Source: Omphiscola glabra
Taxonomy: Eukaryota; Mollusca; Gastropoda; Lymnaeidae
DNA length: 64,000 nt
Direction: 5' to 3'
Assembly (NCBI GenBank): GCA_964017045.1
Contig: OZ024799.1
Location: 28,283,596 to 28,347,595 of the forward strand
Part shown: one piece after another, positions 46,801-50,782 of the stretch
Position numbering within the stretch: the first letter of the stretch is position 1
Layout of the letters: every line of letters starts with the position of its first letter
Notes under the pieces: model-generated
What the model was told of the DNA's origin: nothing
Seen by the model: only the letters and a program-made list of their open reading frames with translations
Databases searched by the model: none
Program-made: the position numbers and the translations under genes

Positions 46801-49327
46801 CACCAAACACCACCCCAAACTCTACCCCAAACACCACCCCAAACTCCACCCCAAACACCACCCCAAACACCACCCCAAACACCACCCCCACTTTTTCTCG
46901 GTCGAGTTTGATTGGCCTATCCAATTTCTGCTTCCCCACTACACCTTCAACTTTCAAGGGGGCAAATGATGGCCACCTTTCCATTTGCAATAATGCACTT
47001 TAAATAAATATATAAATGTCAGTCATCTATTTTGAGAAGTGACCTTTATTAGACATGTGATGCCAATATTTATTGTATACATTATATCATATGTTTTTCT
47101 ATTAACTATTACCATGGGGTATTGTAAGATTTTTAGATTTTAAAGTACTATTCTGAGACTATATTGTACTATTTTGGGAGTTCCAGTGTAACCAAATAAC
47201 TCTGACATCAGCGATCGTAATCTTATTGTCAAAGGAAGTTGTTCTTCCTATTTATTGTCTTCAAGAGAATATTTATTTTCAGTAAGTGTAGGCTTACAAA
47301 TTTTTTTGAAAAACATTTTTCTTGAAAGTAATAACTCCATAAAATATTTTCAACTCAGCTGCTGGATACGGATGCTGTCTATTGAAAAACTTTTTTCTTG
47401 AAAGTAATAACTCCATAAAAAATGTTGAACTCAGCTGCTGGATACGGATGCTGTCCATTACTTATTTTTTGATTTTCACAATTGAAAGTGTTATAATAAG
47501 GATCTAACTTTTTGGACCACATTGTTTAACCTTTAGGATCATGACTCACTGACATTGTTGGCTGACCATCAAGTGACCAATGCACATGTTTTCTTTCCTT
47601 CCAGTCTTCCCTTGAGGTTCTGGGTCAATGTTATCAAGAATCCCAACTTTGCCTTTGACATTTACAAGTCCAACATTGTTGATGCTTGCCTGACTGTGAT
47701 TGGTCAGACCTTCATGGATTGTTGCTCCACACTGGAACACAAACTCACTAAAGATTCCCCATCAGGAAAACTCCTTTATGCCAAAGATATTCCTAAATAC
47801 AAGCAATGGGTCTCAAGGTGTGCTCAAACTACATTAATAATAATTGAAATAATAGTGGTGTATTTTAAATCTGTCAACTCCACATTTTTTGTATCCACAA
47901 AAATATTTAATTAATGGAGAATTTTGTTCAATGATCAAAACCTCTTTATTCAAGCATTTTTTTATTTGAAGTTAGAATAATTTTTGTTGTATTGTTCATA
48001 TATATAATACGAGTTGATCAATATTATTGAAAGATAGGTGATGATGTCTCTCTTTAAAATAATTTTAAAGTTGTGTTCTTTCTAATCGCTACCATGATGA
48101 TGTCCTAAAACGTTCTTTGTCCCATCATCCTAGATATTATCAAGACATTAAAATTATGCCTGCCATCAGTGACCAAGATATGACGGCCATGTTAGCAGAA
48201 GAATCCAGGGTAAGAAATTTGTCACACTTCCTCCAAACAAGGGAACCCTATTTCCAACTTTAATTCGGAGATGCTGCATTCTGTTTCAGATCTTCCATTT
48301 TAGTAGCATTTTCATGTGCTTAAGGCACTCTTATTTTTAAAATAAATGTTAATATGTAATTTTGTATTTAGTCACACATAATGAGAACCACTCTGAATAT
48401 ATCATGATGTGGGGAAAAAAAAAATCATCTTGGGTTTATTAAGTGCTTGTTAAAGTCTCTAGGGTGATTGCTGGTTAAATTTAAAATGTGTTTTCACAGA
48501 CCCATCAAAATGAGTTCAACACTAATGCTGCTTTGCTTGAGCTGTATAAATATGTCAAGAAATACTATGATGATGTGAGTAGTTCCAATTTAAAGTATGT
48601 ATAAATATGTCAAGAAATACTATGATGATGTGAGTAGTTCCAATTTAAAGTATGTATAATATGTCAAGAAATACTATGATGATGTGAGTAGTTCCAATTT
48701 AAAGTATGTATAAATATGTCAAGAAATACTATGATGATGTGAGTATTTCAAATTTAAAGTATAATTTTTTTTTTTTTGGGGGGGTTTTGTTTTTAACGTT
48801 CCAAAATTTTACTCTAGCAATTGTGGCTTCATTAGCCAACTACTTCTTTCTTTCTTTTTTTCTTTGCATAAATAACAGTTAAATAATGAGAAGCAAAAAA
48901 GGGCTGTTATCTTCAGAGTTTGATAGCTACCTCATTTGGGTAATAAGTTAATTACACCTAGCTTTTTACCTAGAGCTGGGAACGGGTCTTGATGTCAATT
49001 TAAGGCCACCCTCTTGGTCCATACTGCCACAGCCCTACGTGGTCAAATAAATTTCTTTTTTTTATTTAACCCATAACTGGAACCAGACATAGAAAGTGGT
49101 AGAGATTCAGGCCTGTCATAATGAGTACTAACATTAGGCTATGACTCTGGCCTATTCTCTCCTACATGCCAATCCACTAATTAACATATCTCTCAATCTT
49201 TCTCTCTCTCTCTGCCATCCAAAAGATTGTCAATGCCCTTGAAGATGACGAGTTTGCAAAGAAGAGCAAACTGACCTACAAGCTGGACCAAGTGTCCGCA
49301 GCTATGGATGGAAACACAATATGCTGA
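10795..49327 (+). CDS. PlexA: Plexin-A receptor, 3' part of the gene (31 exons, N-terminal Sema part missing)
   Basis: Plexins are single-pass receptors for semaphorins that signal through a cytoplasmic GAP domain acting on Rap-type GTPases and through Rho-family GTPase binding. The joined exons give 1431 residues. PSI 1 is at about residues 9-60, PSI 2 at 168-200, PSI 3 at 324-362, IPT/TIG repeats at about 379-734, the transmembrane helix at about 760-784, and the GAP plus Rho-binding region at 814-1431. Both GAP arginine motifs are present: LLLRRNE at the exon 19/20 junction and LPLRFWVN in exon 28. The A class is favoured over B, C or D by the cytoplasmic blocks [43 protein letters not shown] and ISDQDM, which match plexin-A proteins as I know them. 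Full plexin-A proteins are about 1900 residues, so some 450-500 N-terminal residues (signal peptide and Sema) lie outside the window. Splice phases agree at all 30 junctions and no frameshift is seen, so the gene looks functional. Confidence 0.96.
10884..11275 (+). repeat. Imperfect array that includes the exon 1 splice donor
   Basis: The end of exon 1 with its donor (ATAGAAAACAG|GTGAGTGACA) resembles units that follow: GAAAACAGGTGACACAGAG, AACAGGTAACACAGAG, AACAGGTAACACAAAG and so on, spaced about 27-40 bp apart with C-rich spacers. About ten AACAGGT-like sites occur. Confidence 0.75.
12405..12625. repeat. Degenerate 18-20-bp repeat
   Basis: CCAACCYGTCTTTGTTCTG-like units, also present at 11835-11925. 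Copies are diverged. Confidence 0.6.
13020..13142. repeat. 23-bp minisatellite, five copies
   Basis: Unit ATTACAAACAGTTGAACATT plus GAT, nearly identical copies. Confidence 0.92.
13540..13959. repeat. 34-40-bp minisatellite, left half
   Basis: Units CTAAGACACTGCCTTCTCG plus TATGTATTGGTGTGA. The last three carry the CTGGCACG variant and an added TATGA, giving 40 bp. Confidence 0.93.
13960..14678. repeat. Dispersed repeat block interrupting a minisatellite
   Basis: About 720 bp separate two halves of one tandem array. It begins with (AAT)n, then AAGCGCGTTACAAAG, then (TGAT)n with ATATAGCGCTCATTCC and CATGCTCACGGCGC, related to the repeat at 9845. The last part has a short GGATGATAACTGTA repeat (14590-14650). 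No coding sequence is seen. Confidence 0.5.
14679..14900. repeat. 40-bp minisatellite, right half
   Basis: Identical 40-bp CTGGCACG-type units resume here after the 720-bp interruption and end at 14900. They match only the last units of the left half. Confidence 0.93.
15012..15432. mobile_element. TIR element with GGGGCCRTCCATAMAGTACGTCACG ends
   Basis: The first 25 bases and the inverted last 25 bases differ at only two positions (A/G at position 7 and A/C at position 14). The 421-bp interior is non-coding and includes a poly-C/poly-A tract. A second partial copy of the right end with its flank (GACCCCACACTTGCCAGGA) occurs at 15465-15485. No clear target duplication was found, so the superfamily is left open. 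Confidence 0.75.
15567..15616. promoter_or_regulatory. 16-bp repeat carrying two consensus CRE sites
   Basis: Unit CGATGACGTCACCAGY. The palindrome TGACGTCA is present at 15581-15588 and 15597-15604, with a half site upstream (TACGTCA). TGACGTCA is the CREB/ATF consensus. Regulatory function is only a possibility, since short tandem repeats create motif copies by chance. Confidence 0.25.
17191..17385. mobile_element. hAT MITE with perfect 8-bp target duplication
   Basis: The element begins CAGTGGTCGGCGATTCG and ends CGGAACACTG, ends typical of hAT transposons. It is flanked on both sides by GCCTAGGT (17183-17190 and 17386-17393). At 195 bp it is non-autonomous. The interior has the inverted GCGGCT-AGCGAGCCGC stem and a T-rich run. 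Confidence 0.85.
18640..18684. repeat. Poly-T/poly-G tract
   Basis: About 29 T followed directly by about 16-17 G. It is one of many homopolymer G/C tracts in the window. Confidence 0.9.
18964..19119. mobile_element. TIR element, CAGACCTGTTTAC family, copy 1
   Basis: The left end is CAGACCTGTTTACTCTTACG and the inverted right end is TAAACCTGTTTACCC. The interior repeats TGTACGATTTT-like motifs. The flanks GAACCTGG and GAACCTTA agree at 6 of 8, consistent with an old 8-bp duplication. A second copy lies at 44122. Confidence 0.65.
19722..21752. repeat. 2-kb satellite of 26-bp units
   Basis: About 70 copies of GATGTGAGCTATGATATGAC plus TGATAG with variants (TTGTAG, TGGTGG, ataact). The hAT MITE at 21089-21274 is inserted in it. 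Segments near 20050-20150 and 20300-20450 share the same rare variants, so a longer block was duplicated. Confidence 0.95.
21089..21274. mobile_element. hAT MITE, CAGGGCCGGCC family, short copy
   Basis: The element starts CAGGGCCGACCCTAAC and ends with the inverse of CAGGGCCGGCCTTAGGCC. The flanking octamers GACGTGAG (21081-21088) and GATGTGAG (21275-21282) differ at one base. It sits inside the 26-bp satellite. Its outer sequences match the longer copy at 57283, so it is an internal deletion derivative of the same family. Confidence 0.85.
22286..22660. repeat. 16-22-bp degenerate minisatellite
   Basis: GACAAGGCGGCACTGG and GACAGGATGGTACTGA units, alternating in the right half with GATAGGGTGGCACT. 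Confidence 0.88.
22885..23250. repeat. 39-bp minisatellite
   Basis: Nine copies of TGTTGAGGTCTTAACTACAT plus GGCCRTGGATAGGGGCCCA. Its length, a multiple of three, explains the long open frame here. Confidence 0.93.
23395..23665. repeat. 23-bp minisatellite
   Basis: About 12 copies of TTAAAGACTACTTAACCTGT plus ACC. Confidence 0.93.
24815..24941 (+). CDS. PlexA: Plexin-A exon 2: end of PSI 1 and linker
   Basis: It completes PSI 1 with CSDRSNCSD and the ending QECPKI, then a short linker. The acceptor is 'tgttcaccag', the first base finishes an Arg codon shared with exon 1, and the exon closes in phase 0 at CTG before 'gtaagt'. Confidence 0.95.
25829..26012 (+). CDS. PlexA: Plexin-A exon 3: region between PSI 1 and PSI 2
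   Basis: It encodes a stretch with [11 protein letters not shown] and GYQCQFS, the extracellular module between PSI 1 and PSI 2 in plexins. It enters in phase 0 and leaves one base that forms an Asp codon with exon 4. Confidence 0.94.
26343..26433 (+). CDS. PlexA: Plexin-A exon 4: end of first inter-PSI module
   Basis: A short exon (91 nt) encoding [16 protein letters not shown] and FFNCANHTS, with potential N-glycosylation sites. It ends with TC before 'gtaagt'; exon 5 supplies the G of the Ser codon just before PSI 2. Confidence 0.93.
26553..26690. repeat. 19-bp minisatellite in intron 4
   Basis: AATATACAATCAATGTTTC units, the earlier ones diverged (AATATGCAAGCCATGTTTC). Confidence 0.85.
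26921..27035 (+). CDS. PlexA: Plexin-A exon 5: PSI 2
   Basis: It encodes the second PSI domain with the cysteine pattern [14 protein letters not shown] and later CSD and HCQGD. The acceptor is 'catttcag' and the exon closes in phase 0 at AAG before 'gtaatt'. Confidence 0.95.
27439..27684 (+). CDS. PlexA: Plexin-A exon 6: module after PSI 2
   Basis: An 82-codon exon, phase 0 at both ends. It begins [16 protein letters not shown] and carries [19 protein letters not shown], the immunoglobulin-like module following PSI 2 in plexin-A proteins. Confidence 0.95.
27901..28630. mobile_element. Possible decayed hAT-like element in intron 6
   Basis: It starts CAGTTGTCCCCCAACTTTTT, and its inverted right end is CAGTGGTTCACAAATGG. 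The termini look hAT-like but the inverted match is weak and the 8-bp flanks (ctatacat and ttctatat) do not align without a shift. It contains the 42-bp repeat at 28330-28445. Confidence 0.4.
28330..28445. repeat. 42-bp repeat in intron 6
   Basis: About three copies of GTCACAAGAGTAAATAAACT plus SAATGATTTCATTTGTACTGCT. Confidence 0.88.
28712..29030. repeat. 21-bp minisatellite upstream of exon 7
   Basis: About 15 copies of CAACACCAAACCTTACCATC with variants CAGACCTTATCATC. It stops about 25 bp before the exon 7 acceptor, so its C/T-rich units may act as part of the splice-site context. Confidence 0.93.
29056..29152 (+). CDS. PlexA: Plexin-A exon 7
   Basis: It encodes [20 protein letters not shown], the strand region before PSI 3. 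The acceptor 'cactgacag' lies only about 25 bp after the end of a 21-bp minisatellite, so the branch point must fall in or next to that array. The last base forms a Val codon with exon 8. Confidence 0.93.
29534..29706 (+). CDS. PlexA: Plexin-A exon 8: PSI 3
   Basis: It encodes PSI 3 with the cysteine series [24 protein letters not shown] and ELFCKNK. It closes in phase 0 with GAA before 'gtgagt'. Confidence 0.95.
30462..30533. repeat. 26-bp repeat in intron 8
   Basis: Three copies of TTTCTTTCAAATGTGCCAAT plus GACCAA. Confidence 0.88.
30767..30909 (+). CDS. PlexA: Plexin-A exon 9: start of IPT/TIG 1
   Basis: It starts with [20 protein letters not shown], the classic opening of an IPT/TIG repeat (P-x-x-GP-x-x-GGT). 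It ends with AG of an Arg codon completed by exon 10. Confidence 0.95.
31270..31375 (+). CDS. PlexA: Plexin-A exon 10: end of IPT 1
   Basis: It encodes [10 protein letters not shown] and [17 protein letters not shown], the closing strands of the first IPT repeat. It ends in phase 0 at GTG before 'gtatgt'. Confidence 0.93.
31874..31950. repeat. Two-copy repeat in intron 10
   Basis: AGGCAGCATGATGTTGGTAT and TAYGTTATATG are repeated once. Confidence 0.75.
31983..32125 (+). CDS. PlexA: Plexin-A exon 11: start of IPT 2
   Basis: It opens with [20 protein letters not shown], the IPT start motif (P-K-x-GP-x-x-GGT). It ends with AG of a split Arg codon. Confidence 0.95.
32517..32687 (+). CDS. PlexA: Plexin-A exon 12: end of IPT 2 and start of IPT 3
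   Basis: It encodes [12 protein letters not shown] and [20 protein letters not shown]. The donor is 'gtttct', a weak GT donor, chosen because the AG left over plus the T of exon 13 gives the Ser of the SGG motif that opens IPT 3. Confidence 0.92.
33321..33414 (+). CDS. PlexA: Plexin-A exon 13: IPT 3
   Basis: It encodes [16 protein letters not shown] and [12 protein letters not shown]. The acceptor is 'gcttgcag', the donor 'gtgagt', and it ends in phase 0. Confidence 0.94.
33484..33722. repeat. 30-bp minisatellite in intron 13
   Basis: Eight copies of GTAGGGTTGGGGCCCAGCTG plus TCGAGATCGT, GC-rich against the AT-rich intron. They alternate between GGTTGGGG and GGTTGAGG. Confidence 0.94.
33997..34239 (+). 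CDS. PlexA: Plexin-A exon 14: end of IPT 3 and linker
   Basis: An 81-codon exon, phase 0 at both ends, starting [14 protein letters not shown] and holding [11 protein letters not shown]. This corresponds to the IPT 3 closing strands and the link to the last IPT repeat. Confidence 0.94.
34560..34727 (+). CDS. PlexA: Plexin-A exon 15: last IPT repeat
   Basis: It encodes [16 protein letters not shown] and [14 protein letters not shown], typical of the membrane-proximal IPT. It is phase 0 at both ends. Confidence 0.94.
35250..35487 (+). CDS. PlexA: Plexin-A exon 16: membrane-proximal strand, transmembrane helix, juxtamembrane coiled coil
   Basis: After [17 protein letters not shown] comes the single transmembrane segment ([19 protein letters not shown] onward, about bases 35325-35399). 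It is followed by basic and charged residues ([20 protein letters not shown]) forming the juxtamembrane helix that links receptor dimerisation to the GAP domain in plexins. One base remains for the Ala codon shared with exon 17. Confidence 0.96.
35518..36058. repeat. Compound minisatellite downstream of exon 16
   Basis: Units of about 60-75 bp built from GGTCTGATTGTTTGGCATGG, CTTCAGGCCCTTGRCMTSGC and TTCAGGCTCAGTGCCACCAT. Long and short forms alternate. It starts about 30 bp after the exon. Confidence 0.9.
36339..36487 (+). CDS. PlexA: Plexin-A exon 17: juxtamembrane segment and GAP start
   Basis: It encodes [19 protein letters not shown] and the plexin hallmark [17 protein letters not shown]. 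It ends in phase 0 at GAG before 'gtgaga'. Confidence 0.96.
36570..36770. repeat. 47-48-bp repeat in intron 17
   Basis: Four copies of AAAGAATTCAGTATTTGAAG plus TCAGASCTGAAGGGTTCCTG and GTAGACT. Confidence 0.88.
37318..37500. repeat. 22-bp minisatellite in intron 17
   Basis: Eight near-identical copies of GTTGCATAGTGTGTGTTGCG plus TG. Confidence 0.94.
37636..37826 (+). CDS. PlexA: Plexin-A exon 18: GAP domain, N-terminal helices
   Basis: It encodes [34 protein letters not shown] and EYATE, conserved helices of the plexin GAP. It ends with GA before 'gtatgt'; exon 19 supplies G for Glu. Confidence 0.96.
38030..38668. repeat. 34-bp minisatellite filling intron 18
   Basis: About 19 copies of GACATTAATCAGATCACCAA plus TGATGTGATGTGTT, with ATTAATC/AGTAATC and ATCACC/ATGACC variants. 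It ends about 25 bp before exon 19. Confidence 0.95.
38695..38775 (+). CDS. PlexA: Plexin-A exon 19: GAP domain up to the first arginine motif
   Basis: It encodes [20 protein letters not shown] and LLLRR; the double arginine, completed in exon 20, matches the first arginine finger of plexin GAPs. The acceptor lies about 25 bp after a 0.64 kb array of 34-bp repeats. Confidence 0.95.
39053..39119 (+). CDS. PlexA: Plexin-A exon 20: GAP domain
   Basis: A very short exon (67 nt) encoding [20 protein letters not shown], one of the most conserved plexin blocks. It closes in phase 0 with AAG before 'gtaagc'. Confidence 0.96.
39460..39606 (+). CDS. PlexA: Plexin-A exon 21: end of GAP part 1
   Basis: It encodes [20 protein letters not shown] and [15 protein letters not shown], strongly plexin-A-like. 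It is 49 codons, phase 0 at both ends. Confidence 0.96.
39912..40499 (+). repeat. 25-bp minisatellite that ends in the exon 22 acceptor
   Basis: About 23 copies in two variants: CTGTCTTATATCATCATGTA-CTCAA and CTGTCTCACATCATCATACA-CTCAA. No AG dinucleotide occurs from about 39913 to the acceptor; the last unit reads CTGTCTTCAG and supplies the exon 22 3' splice site. Confidence 0.95.
40501..40666 (+). CDS. PlexA: Plexin-A exon 22: Rho-GTPase-binding domain, first part
   Basis: It encodes [32 protein letters not shown] and RPPKEELDL, the ubiquitin-like Rho-binding domain inserted in the GAP fold. Its acceptor 'ctgtcttcag' is formed by the last, altered unit of the 25-bp tandem array just upstream. 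It ends with G of a Glu codon. Confidence 0.95.
40667..43949 (+). other. Intron 22 (3.3 kb)
   Basis: The interior of the Rho-binding domain is split by this intron. It has a poly-G tract at about 40712-40728, AT-rich unique sequence to about 42920 with no recognisable gene, and then a 38-bp minisatellite (42925-43645). Confidence 0.75.
42925..43645. repeat. 38-bp minisatellite in intron 22
   Basis: About 18 copies of TCAATAAACTAGCTACAAGC plus TGGCTTTTCATTGGTTYA. The Y position alternates in blocks, and CTAGCTACAAGCTGG is partly self-complementary. Confidence 0.95.
43950..44089 (+). CDS. PlexA: Plexin-A exon 23: Rho-GTPase-binding domain, second part
   Basis: It starts with EWLGDR, the equivalent of the EWR motif of vertebrate plexins, and ends with [11 protein letters not shown]. 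The first two bases complete the Glu codon. A TIR transposon-like element starts 33 bp beyond its end. Confidence 0.95.
44122..44496. mobile_element. TIR element, CAGACCTGTTTAC family, copy 2 (intron 23)
   Basis: The ends CAGGCCTGTTTACTCTTAAG and, inverted, CAGACCTGTTTACCCCC match copy 1 at 18964. The interior is longer (375 bp in total) and non-coding. No target duplication is evident. It begins 33 bp after the end of exon 23. Confidence 0.65.
44944..45037 (+). CDS. PlexA: Plexin-A exon 24: end of Rho-binding domain
   Basis: It begins [13 protein letters not shown], the conserved plexin sequence after HYK, then [16 protein letters not shown]. It ends with one base of a Glu codon. Confidence 0.94.
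45369..45460 (+). CDS. PlexA: Plexin-A exon 25: variable linker
   Basis: It encodes a Ser/Asn-rich linker ([18 protein letters not shown]) ending DGKYYHL, which aligns with the WHLV segment of other plexins. It joins in frame with exons 24 and 26. This is the least conserved cytoplasmic exon and could be spliced alternatively, but removing it would leave 92 nt out and break the frame. Confidence 0.88.
45635..45730 (+). CDS. PlexA: Plexin-A exon 26: linker to GAP part 2
   Basis: It encodes [20 protein letters not shown] and [12 protein letters not shown], matching the plexin-A block before GTLQ. It is 32 codons, phase 0 at both ends. Confidence 0.95.
46015..46181 (+). CDS. PlexA: Plexin-A exon 27: GAP part 2
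   Basis: It encodes [38 protein letters not shown] and VVHTWKSN, near-identical to animal plexin-A. It ends with AG of a Ser codon before 'gtgcat'. Confidence 0.97.
46535..46890. repeat. 12-bp (CCCCAAACACCA)n minisatellite in intron 27
   Basis: About 30 copies with point variants. The minus strand is a run of GGGGT blocks spaced 6-8 bases apart, able in principle to form G-quadruplexes. Frames are open on both strands because the unit is 12 bp. Confidence 0.93.
47325..47462. repeat. 66-bp duplication in intron 27
   Basis: CTTGAAAGTAATAACTCCAT plus CAACTCAGCTGCTGGATACG plus GATGCTGTC occurs at 47331 and 47397. Confidence 0.88.
47605..47817 (+). CDS. PlexA: Plexin-A exon 28: GAP core with second arginine motif
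   Basis: It encodes [37 protein letters not shown] and [15 protein letters not shown]. The arginine in LPLRFW corresponds to a catalytic GAP arginine of plexins. It ends with AG of an Arg codon. Confidence 0.97.
48134..48209 (+). CDS. PlexA: Plexin-A exon 29: GAP C-terminal helices
   Basis: It encodes [20 protein letters not shown] and AEESR, diagnostic for the A class. It closes in phase 0. Confidence 0.96.
48500..48574 (+). CDS. PlexA: Plexin-A exon 30: penultimate coding exon
   Basis: It encodes [20 protein letters not shown] then KYYDD, 25 codons. The last 32 bases and the donor 'gtgagt' are the first copy of a 55-bp tandem repeat that continues into the intron, so three more copies of this donor follow. 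Using the next donor would read VSSSNLKYV and then a stop. Confidence 0.95.
48543..48765 (+). repeat. 55-bp tandem repeat made from the end of exon 30
   Basis: Copies start at 48543, 48598, 48653 and 48707. Each has the exon 30 tail (ATGTCAAGAAATACTATGAT), the donor GATGTGAGTA and intron bases TTCCAATTTAAAG. The first copy is the real exon end; the last is slightly diverged (GAGTATTTCAAA). Confidence 0.96.
49226..49327 (+). CDS. PlexA: Plexin-A exon 31: last coding exon and stop
   Basis: It encodes [20 protein letters not shown] and [13 protein letters not shown], then TGA. This matches the YKLEQV tail of plexin-A. The end lacks a type I PDZ ligand of the kind found at the end of plexin-B proteins. 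A 41-bp minisatellite begins about 45 bp after the stop. Confidence 0.95.
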   Translation: MVNALEDDEFAKKSKLTYKLDQVSAAMDGNTIC

Positions 49328-49371
49328 CCTCTTACTGTTGACCTCATTGGTCTCTAACTGACACTATCTAC

Positions 49372-49622
49372 CCAATGATTGGCTGATGTCTGACTGTTTG
49401 ACCTCATTGGTCCCAATGATTGGCTGATGTCTGACTGTTTGACCTCATTGGTCCCAATGATTGGCTGATGTCTGACTGTTTGACCTCATTGGTCCCAATG
49501 ATTGGCTGATGTCTGACTGTTTGACCTCATTGGTCGCTGACACCTATCTACCCACTGATCGGCTGATGTCTGACTGTTTGACCTCATTGGTCGCTGACAC
49601 CTATCTACCCACTGATTGGCTG
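49372..49622 (+). repeat. 41-55-bp minisatellite just after the stop codon
   Basis: About six copies of TTGGCTGATGTCTGACTGTT plus TGACCTCATTGGTCCCAATGA. The junction CCAATGATTGG is palindromic. The last copies are longer (CGCTGACACCTATCTACC). The sequence just after the stop resembles the same unit. Confidence 0.93.
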
Positions 49623-50735
49623 AGTAACCACTAGAAACACATAGTTTGATAAAAGTGTTAAATGAAAATTTTTACAAATTGATGGCATTACAATTAGTGT
49701 ATATTTAAAGAAATCTTGTGTTTACTTATCATACAAAAGACCATTTTTACGCTGTTTGACTCTTTACATATGTTGAGTTTAAATGTGATCAATGTACTGT
49801 TGTATGAATGTACTGTTGTTTGAATGTGATGAATGTACTTAACTATGAATGTGATGAATGTACTGTTGTTTGAAAGTGAGTTTATTGGTTTAATAGTTTT
49901 AGTATTTCATTGGGGATAAAAAGCCTTTCATTTTATTGGTTTGCTTGTTTTTTTCCCCCACATTAAAAACAAGCAATCCATATCATGAATTTTTGTTTTA
50001 ACATACTGAATCACACATATGCAGTGGAATGTTTGGTGCATTAACTCAGTTTTGAGAATGGTTGATTTTGTTTGAGTGTTGCACATCTTTGTTGGTTTGA
50101 CATCAGACCCATTCATTGTACAGCACACATGTGTTGTGGATATGTTTTATTGTTTCAATCAAAACTAAGCCTTGAAGCAATTATTGTTCATTGCCCAAAA
50201 CAGCCAAGTTATTGTGTGTCTTATTTCATGATAGCACCAGCAGCCTTGATAGTTGGACCATAACCACAGTGGTCAAGAGACGTAGTGGTCCTTTTAAAAA
50301 TCTGTTGTATTTTTGTGTTAATGGAACCGTTATTTTTTTGTTGTATAGTTTCAAATTAAGCCATTGGTGGTATTTTCTTTTTTTAACTTTGTAAAAATGT
50401 AACCAAGTTGAAATATGTAGCTAAAATTGTAATAGAAGTGAAGGCTCTTAGTTGAGAGCATGTTTTAAAAGTGTTGTCTGCCTTTTAAATAGGTATGAAA
50501 ACTGTCATTAACGCTTGCGCTAAAGCAAGCATTGCATTTGTTTGAATATATGTTCCTGTTCTCTTTTACTACATTTTACTCAGTTTCATAACATAATTGT
50601 AAAGGAACTTATTGCACAGGTTTACAAATATCTTAAATTTTTTTTTTTTTTACAGTTGTTCATACTTCATCAAAATAAGTTGTTTGGTTAGAGAGTGTAC
50701 TTTTACCTGGCCATTATTTTAGTCCATGATCTTTT

Positions 50736-50738
<3 letters not shown>

Positions 50739-50779
<41 letters not shown>
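50739..50779. repeat. Poly-T tract
   Basis: About 40 uninterrupted T. Confidence 0.95.

Positions 50780-50782
<3 letters not shown>

Noticed and set aside
46515..47003. Open frames on both strands (TPN-type and GVVF-type repeats)
   Set aside because: The 12-bp tandem repeat is open in several frames on both strands and lies in a plexin intron.
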